A stretch of 19,958 nucleotides of DNA from [Leptolyngbya] sp. JSC-1. GTDB taxonomy: Bacteria > Cyanobacteriota > Cyanobacteriia > Elainellales > Elainellaceae. Below the pieces are notes generated by a model. The model made no database searches. It saw only the letters and a list, made by a program, of their open reading frames with translations, and was not told the origin of the DNA. Position 1 is the stretch's first letter, and every line of letters starts with the position of its first letter. The stretch spans positions 915,904 through 935,861 of the forward strand of contig KL662192.1 in assembly GCA_000733415.1 (NCBI GenBank). Direction: 5' to 3'. Below are positions 14,913 through 19,958 of this stretch, piece by piece. Position numbers and translations under genes: made by a program.

Positions 14913-15581
14913 TCAGGCAGAAGCCGATTCTAGGGCCGCTGCCACGACTCGATAATTTTCATCTTGCTGGAGCTGGGCGAGCAGTTGCTTGGCTTGTGGA
15001 TCTTGACAGCCGTGCAGTGCGGTTGCAGTTCGCCAACGAGTCCGCCAATCTGCATTCTGAGCCAATTCACTCAGCAAGGTCAGCGCCTGCGGCTGCAACG
15101 GAGATTTTAAGATTTGATTGAGGGCCAAAATGCCGGTTTCCTTGACTGTTTCGGTGTCGTCTTCAAGTGCTTGGCGGACCATTGCTAGCAGCACCTCGTT
15201 GTAAGGTGTGCCGATCAGCAGGGAGATGATGGTCTGCCGCACCAACCAGTGATCCGAGCGTTCAAACAGCTCCTGAAGCGACGGAATCGCCGCCTCGCCA
15301 AACTCAAACATGGAATTGGCGGCTTCGGCCAGCACATTCGCGTCCTGATCCTGGCTCACCATCTGCTGTAGGGCCTGGAAAGCGGCATCTGTCCGATGGT
15401 TGCCCAATCCCATTGCTGCTAAACGCCGCAGTGCAAAATCTCTTTCGCCAGCCAGCTTCTCTAGAATGGGCACGGCCACCTCTGGGGGAAACTCGGCCAA
15501 TTCATCCAGAGCCTCCTTACGCTGATTCAGAGCTTCAGAGCGGAGGCGCATCTGCATTTGTTCAATCCGCTGACGTTCCAT
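14913..15581 (-). CDS. HEAT-repeat (PBS-lyase-like) protein
   Basis: A 222-residue, entirely alpha-helical soluble protein built from tandem HEAT-like helix pairs. Examples are EVAVPILEKLAGERDFALRRLAAMGLG (34-60), DAAFQALQQMVSQDQDANVLAEAANSMFEFG (65-95), EAAIPSLQELFERSDHWLVRQTIISLL (96-122), a unit at 128-158 and one at 165-190. Such repeats occur in cyanobacterial phycobilin lyases (CpcE/F type) and NblB-like proteins, but also in many scaffold proteins. No lyase-specific residues are evident and no phycobilisome genes are nearby, so a protein-binding role is all that can be stated. It starts at ATG 15581 with only a weak upstream AGG. It stands between the haemagglutinin relic and the TPR gene, and no terminator is visible after its stop. 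Confidence 0.75.
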   Translation of the reverse strand: MERQRIEQMQMRLRSEALNQRKEALDELAEFPPEVAVPILEKLAGERDFALRRLAAMGLGNHRTDAAFQALQQMVSQDQDANVLAEAANSMFEFGEAAIPSLQELFERSDHWLVRQTIISLLIGTPYNEVLLAMVRQALEDDTETVKETGILALNQILKSPLQPQALTLLSELAQNADWRTRWRTATALHGCQDPQAKQLLAQLQQDENYRVVAAALESASA

Positions 15582-15608
15582 GCAACTGATCTACCTTGGG
15601 CTTTAGGA

Positions 15609-15628
15609 CAAGAGTCGTTTGACTCTTG
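15609..15628. other. Perfect 8-bp inverted repeat upstream of the HEAT-repeat gene
   Basis: Arms CAAGAGTC and GACTCTTG are separated by GTTT, 28 bp upstream of the HEAT gene start. It has no T-tract on either side, so it is not a standard terminator. It could be an operator or a 5'-leader hairpin. Confidence 0.4.
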
Positions 15629-15739
15629 AGTTCACCATAGCAGAAACAGCTAATCGCTTCAAAAAAAGCACTTCTGAAAATTGCGTCTGGAATGTGAGAG
15701 TAAATCTTGCTTACAGCCTTTTCCAGGCTAATGAAGTAC

Positions 15740-15763
15740 AAAAAATGGGGGGCACGGCCCCCA
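15740..15763 (-). terminator. Intrinsic terminator of the TPR gene
   Basis: On the minus strand a GC-rich stem (TGGGGG pairing with CCCCCA, six bases in the loop) is followed by six T residues. It lies 58 bp past the TPR stop codon, the expected place and orientation. It should separate the TPR transcript from the HEAT gene. Confidence 0.75.
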
Positions 15764-15820
15764 CACCCCTCGTACCTTACCAGAGTGGAAAAAGCTATAT
15801 CTAGAAACTAGATTTTTAAA

Positions 15821-16516
15821 CTACTGGAGCCGGGTTTCCAAGCTCAAGGTTTCAGAGGCGAGCTTCAGCTTGGTAGCAGCATAGCCTTCTAAAATCGGAT
15901 CGCCGATCTCCTGAGCAATCAGGATGGCGTTTTGGTAAGCTTCAATCGCTGAGGGATATTGGGCCAGCGCTTCATGGGTTAATCCCAAATTGTAAAAAGC
16001 AACTGCGGCAGCCTGACCGTCGCCACTCGCTGCTGCTAGCGTTTGCGCCTGTTGATAGAACCCCAAGGCTTGCTGGAATTCTCCTAGATGAGAATAGGTG
16101 GTTCCTACTGCCACTAGCGCTTTGATCGTCAATGCGGGATCCGAAATAGTTTGAGCCAGTTCTAGCGCCTGAGTATAGAGCGTCAACGCCTGCGGATAGT
16201 TTTGCTGTTGCAGGTAAACGGTTCCTAAGTTCCCCAGGCTGTAGGCTTCTAAACGCTGATCGCCAACCCTCCGATTTAGCTCAATGGCCTGCTGACAGGT
16301 AACAATGGCCTGCTGGGCCGCGTTTTGGTAGACCAGATCCAGACAGGTCTCGCTGACTGCCGTTGCCTCTGAATGCGCTGGCTGTGGTTGAGCGAGGCCC
16401 TGAGGCGCATACCAGACTGTGCCCAGCAGGACGAGGAGGCCAGACAGAGCGGTGAATTGGGAGAAGGCACGGGTGGTTTGGCGGAGCGAAATGGCGGTTC
16501 CTGGGATGCTGTACAT
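15821..16516 (-). CDS. Exported TPR-repeat protein
   Basis: A 231-residue protein with an N-terminal export signal: a basic/polar start, hydrophobic core FTALSGLLVLLGTVWYA (21-37) and a likely cleavage after GLA (about residue 42). The mature part consists of tetratricopeptide repeats of the 'A..LGNLG..Y...G.Y..AL..Y.QAL.LA' type at about 91-124, 131-164 and 171-204, plus a partial unit at 55-85 containing the only cysteine pair (C58, C74). TPR arrays mediate protein contacts. With the signal it should work in the periplasm or at the membrane, as do the many similar CHAT/TPR-associated proteins of filamentous cyanobacteria, but no CHAT domain is present. ATG 16516 has a weak purine-rich upstream stretch. 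It is divergent from the EF-hand gene and monocistronic by virtue of the downstream terminator. Confidence 0.78.
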   Translation of the reverse strand: MYSIPGTAISLRQTTRAFSQFTALSGLLVLLGTVWYAPQGLAQPQPAHSEATAVSETCLDLVYQNAAQQAIVTCQQAIELNRRVGDQRLEAYSLGNLGTVYLQQQNYPQALTLYTQALELAQTISDPALTIKALVAVGTTYSHLGEFQQALGFYQQAQTLAAASGDGQAAAVAFYNLGLTHEALAQYPSAIEAYQNAILIAQEIGDPILEGYAATKLKLASETLSLETRLQ

Positions 16517-16779
16517 AGTCTCTGCTCTGTGGTGTGGGGGTAAGGCTACTATTCAGTGCTTCACAAGCCGGGAGGGGCTTTTCGCAAGACTTTGGAATCT
16601 TGGGATGCAAGCTGTAAAACTAGCTGCTCTCGGCTTAATTAGCTATAGTTCTTGACCCACTGCTACTATGCAGGGTTTGAGTAGGCACGGTTTGGGATTG
16701 ATCGGCAGATGCTGCCCAGCGCACAGTCCTATTGATGGGGAGGCAGTATCATACTAGGGTCCTTTGTTCGAATCCCTGA

Positions 16780-17250
16780 ATGAGCCGCATGAGTGTTGAA
16801 GATTCTAAATTCACAGTTGCCGCTGAAATAGAAGCGTTAGTTCCGTCAGAAAAGCTAGAGAAAATCAAGCGTTCCTTTGTTGAACTAGACAGTAATCATG
16901 ACGGTAAGATTGCGCTAGAGGAATACCTCGAATATTTTCTGGCGATGGAACGAGAGAAACTGTTGAAGCGTTTTCAATATATCGATAAAAATCAGGACGG
17001 ATACATTGAATTTGAAGAATTCCTGATTGCTGCTGAGCCAAACTACTCCCTGCTAAAGCGGTTCAGAGAATTTGATGCCAATCATAACGGCCTGCTTTCA
17101 GTAGAAGAAGCGCTACAAATTGCTGAAGAATTCAAATTCCCGATTACGAGGGAATGGCTAGATCAGTTAGTTCAGGTGGATCAGGCTGGCAAAAAGCGGA
17201 TCAGCTACAACGAATATCTAGGTGCAGTGATGCGATTTGGATTCCAGTGA
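16780..17250 (+). CDS. Calmodulin-like EF-hand calcium-binding protein
   Basis: A 156-residue, acidic, soluble protein without signal peptide or membrane segment. Three canonical EF-hand loops are visible: DSNHDGKIALEE (37-48), DKNQDGYIEFEE (69-80) and DANHNGLLSVEE (99-110). Each has D at position 1, acidic or Asn ligands at 3 and 5, G at 6, a hydrophobic residue at 8 and E at 12. A fourth loop, DQAGKKRISYNE (134-145), keeps D1, I8 and E12 but has lost ligands 3 and 5 and G6, so it probably does not bind calcium. Spacing of about 30 residues gives a calmodulin-like two-lobe layout. It may be a calcium sensor or buffer; partners are unknown. ATG 16780 and ATG 16789 are both possible and neither has a clear ribosome binding site. 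It is divergent from the TPR gene and convergent with the porin. Confidence 0.85.
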   Translation: MSRMSVEDSKFTVAAEIEALVPSEKLEKIKRSFVELDSNHDGKIALEEYLEYFLAMEREKLLKRFQYIDKNQDGYIEFEEFLIAAEPNYSLLKRFREFDANHNGLLSVEEALQIAEEFKFPITREWLDQLVQVDQAGKKRISYNEYLGAVMRFGFQ

Positions 17251-17259
17251 AATGTCAGG

Positions 17260-17282
17260 AAAAAAGGGGCGGTATGCCCCTT
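17260..17282 (-). terminator. Intrinsic terminator of the porin gene
   Basis: Perfect 7-bp stem AAGGGGC / GCCCCTT with a GGTAT loop. On the minus strand it is followed by a run of T residues, about 48 bp past the porin stop. It starts only ten bases after the EF-hand stop. On the plus strand there is no long T-run, so it should terminate mainly the porin transcript. Confidence 0.8.
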
Positions 17283-17330
17283 CAACTCATCAATCAATTG
17301 TTCAATTCAACCGTTGTATGGTTGACCGAT

Positions 17331-19283
17331 CTAGAACCGGAACGTGGTTCGTAGCACACCCATGAATTCATCGTTATTGTCATCATTGTGATTAGGTGCG
17401 GTAATCCAGATTAAGCCAGGGGTGATATCGATGTTGTCGTTGACAGCATAGCGGTAGAACGCTTCCAAGTGGAAACCCACATCTGGATCTTTGCGTTGCC
17501 CCAGCCGATTGCCAATTGCGGCGTCTGATCCGGTCAAGCGGGGCTGCATGCCAAAGATAATACCGCCCAGGCTACCGCGACTGAACAGATCAGGAAAGGC
17601 TAAGGTACCCGCGTAGTTCCAAACGCTGGCATCCCCCACGCCAATTGCTCGAATTGCCGAATAGCCAACCCAGCCCCCTAATTGGAAACCAGGGAAAAGC
17701 TTGAGGTTGGCTTCAATACCATAGGAATTGGCAATCACAGGTCGGTCGATATCGACTCTAGAAGCGCGGCTGCCTAAACCGAACGGTACGCCTGCTGTGA
17801 TCGAACCGTCGGCGTTGATGCTAGTGCCAGTGTAGGCATTGACATAGGTAAACGCCAGATCGACTACGTCAAAGATATTGCGGAACGTTAGCTGACCGAG
17901 AGCGCCGTAGTTGCCGTTAAACAAACCGCTGCCCGGACTGGGATCCGAGTTTTCTCCAGCTAAGTAGGCGGCTTGCAGGCTGATGTTATCCGTCAAGAAG
18001 AAGTTGATTGCTGCGCCTGCCGAGGTGCTGGCAGTCCGGTAAATAGCGTTGCGCTGACCAAATCGGGTAATAGCGCTGCGAGCAGGGTTGTCGAGTGGGT
18101 TGATGGTGTTGCCAAACGTGGCATCATCGAGGCCACCGCCGTTTGCAAAGATGTTGATTCGGGCAACGTCACTCACCGGGAATTGATAGCTCAGCAAATC
18201 CATGAAGAAGCGGCCATCCGTATTGCCAAAGGCACCAAAGCCCAGTTCATTTCCAGGTTGGTTGAATGGCTCTAATGTGCCGGCTTGGATCCTGGCGCGC
18301 AGTTGGTCGGTACCAGAGAAGCTGGTATCGAAGATTAAACGGCTGCGGTACTGGAAGACGGTTTCGTTATCAAACCCAGCTTCTTCGTTGAAAATATCAG
18401 CGACGTAGAACAGCGTTTCTCCCGACAGCTTAGTGGTGGTCGAAAACTGGTTTGCCTCTAGAGCTGCCGTGCGAGCTTCGAGTACATCGACCCGTCCGCG
18501 CAAAGCTGCCAATTCGGCGGCAAATTCTTCTTGCAAGCGCTGCAGCGTTGCTAAATCTTCCTTCGTTGCCAAATCAGCCGTAGACGCTGCCAACAGCTCG
18601 CTAATTCGGTCCAAACAGGCATTCATCCCAGCCGCAAATTCAAACCGGGTCAAAGCACGCTGCCCGCGATAGGTGCTGTCTGGATAACCGACAATACAGC
18701 CATAGCGCTCCACCAAGGATTGCAACGCTTGATAGGCCCAGTCGGTTGGCTGCACGTCGGTCAATTGGGTAATTGAAGTCAACTGGTCCATTGCGCCCTG
18801 TTGGCTAGCCGCACCCGTTTGCGAGAGCTGGTCAACCGAGGTTAACCGAGTCATATTAGAACTTTGGAACGAGCGAGTCTGCCCTGCCGAAGTGATGCTG
18901 TATGTGCTGGTAGCGCCAGTTGCGCTAGGAGCGGGTGCAGGGGCTTCAGCCCTTGTTTGGGGCATCTCTTGGGGTATTGCTTGCGGCATCCCTTGGACTG
19001 TAACGACCGGAACTGGACTAACCGCTGGCAACTCGACTTGAGCGGGCTGCGGAGCCAGGGGTTGGGCTGTATTGAATGTTGGTGTAGCGTCAGCCAACAC
19101 CGCAGCTGGTTGAACGGTTTCTGTTGCTGCAATTTCTGTAATTTCTGCGATTTCGGTCGGCGCTGCAATGGCTATCTCAGATTCAGCAGATGGCTCTGCA
19201 GTTGCTGAGCTGTGTCCCCAAAGCGTTGCACTGAAGACGGCAGGCACTAACACCAACCATTTCCACCCCATTATATTTGTCAT
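17331..19283 (-). CDS. SLH-domain OprB-type outer-membrane porin ('iron uptake porin' family)
   Basis: A 650-residue outer-membrane protein. A signal peptide (1 to about 29, core WLVLVPAVFSATLWG, end SATA) is followed by a low-complexity Ala/Pro/Glu/Gln linker (30-125). Then come the conserved 'LTSVDQLSQ' and 'QLTSITQLTDVQPTDWAYQAL' segments and one SLH domain (about 172-228, 'GCIVGYPDSTYRGQRALTRFEFAAGMNACLDRI'). A coiled coil follows (about 240-278, 'LQRLQEEFAAELAALRGRVDVLEARTAALEANQFSTTTKL'), and an OprB-like beta barrel runs to a C-terminal phenylalanine (FRF), as expected for BAM-inserted barrels. Cyanobacterial SLH porins anchor the outer membrane to peptidoglycan-linked glycan and pass small solutes or ions. 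ATG 19283 has AGGA five bases upstream. The gene is monocistronic, with a strong terminator. The linker is longer than I would expect for the family. Confidence 0.88.
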   Translation of the reverse strand: MTNIMGWKWLVLVPAVFSATLWGHSSATAEPSAESEIAIAAPTEIAEITEIAATETVQPAAVLADATPTFNTAQPLAPQPAQVELPAVSPVPVVTVQGMPQAIPQEMPQTRAEAPAPAPSATGATSTYSITSAGQTRSFQSSNMTRLTSVDQLSQTGAASQQGAMDQLTSITQLTDVQPTDWAYQALQSLVERYGCIVGYPDSTYRGQRALTRFEFAAGMNACLDRISELLAASTADLATKEDLATLQRLQEEFAAELAALRGRVDVLEARTAALEANQFSTTTKLSGETLFYVADIFNEEAGFDNETVFQYRSRLIFDTSFSGTDQLRARIQAGTLEPFNQPGNELGFGAFGNTDGRFFMDLLSYQFPVSDVARINIFANGGGLDDATFGNTINPLDNPARSAITRFGQRNAIYRTASTSAGAAINFFLTDNISLQAAYLAGENSDPSPGSGLFNGNYGALGQLTFRNIFDVVDLAFTYVNAYTGTSINADGSITAGVPFGLGSRASRVDIDRPVIANSYGIEANLKLFPGFQLGGWVGYSAIRAIGVGDASVWNYAGTLAFPDLFSRGSLGGIIFGMQPRLTGSDAAIGNRLGQRKDPDVGFHLEAFYRYAVNDNIDITPGLIWITAPNHNDDNNDEFMGVLRTTFRF

Positions 19284-19501
19284 TATTCCTCACACCTAAA
19301 ACTGAAATTGATCACACCACATCAGTCTGATATCAGCCTGAGTACTTACTGCAGCAGCTCCAACCTAAAAGTCAAGCTGATCTACTCGTAAATACCTCAA
19401 AAGCGCTTAACGCTGATTAGCAGCAAAGACTCCAGGGACTCTTAGATACTGAGTATAAAATACCGCATATCGCCGAATCCTGAATCGTATTGCCACACTA
19501 A

Positions 19502-19523
19502 TCTGCATCATCTCTGCATCATC
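19502..19523. repeat. 11-bp direct repeat, two copies
   Basis: TCTGCATCATC occurs twice head to tail. It is short and may be replication slippage or a paired regulator site about 220 bp upstream of the porin start. Confidence 0.5.
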
Positions 19524-19624
19524 TTAAAGGAGGCGATAAAACGCCGTTTGTATTAGCCAATACCATAGTTCGGGAGCCGAGTTGCTTTAATATCCTTTAC
19601 CGCTTCAATTAGCTTGATAGACTT

Positions 19625-19680
19625 TATGCATTAAGTGTGTATGCATTAAGTGTGTATGCATTAAGTGTGTATGCATTAAG
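19625..19680. repeat. 15-bp tandem repeat, 3.7 copies
   Basis: TATGCATTAAGTGTG is repeated exactly at 19625-19639, 19640-19654 and 19655-19669, then partially (first 11 bases) at 19670-19680. The copies are identical, indicating recent expansion. Each contains the palindrome ATGCAT. It lies about 220 bp upstream of the exported-protein start at 19902 and could be a variable-number repeat or a regulator-binding array. Confidence 0.85.
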
Positions 19681-19901
19681 CGCGGTAGTTGAGCTGTTAC
19701 TAACCCGAGCGCTTTATAGTCAACCCCCCACCCCCCACCCCTCACTGATGATCTGAAAACTACAGCAAAAATTCGCCTCAGTAGCAACAGAAATGTATTG
19801 TAAACTACATTCCTGCGGTTCCTTTCTGTCGTATACAGAGTGCTGACCTCTATAAATTAAATGTTTTATTGCCTAGAGCTGTTAGGCGTTTGGATAATCC
19901 T

Positions 19902-19958
19902 ATGAGAAAAACTTGGTTAGTTTGCCTGATTTCCCTATCCCTTTTGTCCCCTTCACTG
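19902..19958 (+). CDS. N-terminus of an exported protein (truncated by window edge)
   Basis: ATG 19902 opens 19 codons to the right edge. They encode a basic start (MRKT) followed by the hydrophobic stretch WLVCLISLSLLSPSL, which is a typical signal peptide, possibly lipoprotein-like if a later Cys follows. The upstream sequence offers only a weak GGA. The frame stays open to the end, but nothing about function can be said. Confidence 0.5.
   Translation, partial: MRKTWLVCLISLSLLSPSL

Larger units (their letters stand above)
19284..19901. other. Intergenic region between divergent porin and exported-protein genes
   Basis: About 620 bp with no recognisable gene. Visible items are a possible minus-strand -10 (TATACT, 19457-19452) for the porin without a good -35, an 11-bp direct duplication (TCTGCATCATC, 19502-19523), and an AAAGGAGG at 19527-19534 that is not followed by a start codon. 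A 15-bp tandem repeat and a C-rich run (19724-19741) are also present. Confidence 0.5.

Noticed and set aside
14704..14955. 83-codon plus-strand open frame as an intact gene
   Set aside because: It has a TTG start with no ribosome binding site, similarity that changes frame part way, and an end that overlaps the HEAT-repeat gene. It is treated as part of a relic instead.
16755..16779. A GTTCGAATCC string like a tRNA T-loop upstream of the EF-hand gene
   Set aside because: The flanking bases do not form a T-stem, and no anticodon arm, D-arm or acceptor stem can be built around it.
19527..19560. AAAGGAGG followed by a short GGCG/CGCC hairpin, as a possible small gene start
   Set aside because: No ATG, GTG or TTG lies at a suitable distance with an open frame. 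The nearest TTG is followed within two codons by a stop.
19724..19741. C-rich run (G-rich on minus) as a G-quadruplex
   Set aside because: Only three long G-runs separated by single bases are present, so a standard four-run, three-tetrad quadruplex cannot be drawn without breaking a run.
19605..19787. 60-codon minus-strand open frame with repeated MHTHL units
   Set aside because: It is simply the translation of the 15-bp tandem repeat (a multiple of three) and has no other protein-like features.

Overview
The window looks like a chromosomal segment of a filamentous, Leptolyngbya-like cyanobacterium. The evidence is an SLH/OprB-type 'iron uptake' porin, HepA- and HepC-like exopolysaccharide proteins, an RTX-tailed exoenzyme, a remnant of a large secreted haemagglutinin-type protein, and one copy of the cyanobacterial HIP1 octamer GCGATCGC (12853-12860). 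No genus can be named from this alone. No rRNA, tRNA or CRISPR array was found.

Layout. (1) 1-186: the 5' end of an IS481-like transposase gene, cut by the left edge. (2) 504-2501 (+): a neutral-ceramidase-like hydrolase fused to C-terminal RTX calcium-binding repeats, probably exported by type I secretion. (3) 2525-13574 (all minus): an eight-gene exopolysaccharide operon. In transcription order it holds a GT4 glycosyltransferase, a Wzc/BY-kinase-like co-polymerase, a HepC-like polyprenyl-phosphate sugar transferase, a HepA-like ABC exporter, a second GT4, an O-antigen ligase/polymerase-like membrane protein, a SAM methyltransferase and a third GT4. Most intergenic gaps are 31-72 bp. (4) 13575-14685: about 1.1 kb without a recognisable gene. 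It is followed by a decayed fragment (about 14686-14912) resembling the C-terminal end of a cyanobacterial haemagglutinin-type secreted protein. (5) 14913-16516 (minus): a HEAT-repeat protein and an exported TPR protein, the latter with a clear intrinsic terminator. (6) 16780-17250 (+): a calmodulin-like EF-hand protein. (7) 17331-19283 (minus): the SLH/OprB porin with its own terminator. (8) 19284-19901: a repeat-bearing intergenic region, then the first 19 codons of an exported protein cut by the right edge.

How the genes fit together. The operon supplies most steps of a lipid-linked exopolysaccharide pathway. HepC loads the first sugar on undecaprenyl phosphate, the GT4 enzymes extend it, and the methyltransferase may decorate the glycan or act elsewhere in the pathway. 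HepA may move the lipid-linked unit across the inner membrane, the O-antigen-ligase-like protein polymerises or transfers it, and the Wzc-like protein controls chain length. The hepC-hepA-glycosyltransferase order matches my recollection of the heterocyst envelope polysaccharide (HEP) island of Anabaena. Nothing else here shows that this organism makes heterocysts, so a sheath or extracellular matrix polymer is equally likely.

The most notable points are the ceramidase-RTX fusion, the Wzc-like protein that lacks both its usual oligomerisation arginines and a tyrosine tail, the flippase logic that uses a HepA ABC transporter with no Wzx or Wza in view, and the EF-hand protein. I see no convincing wholly new system. 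These are unusual variants of known families.
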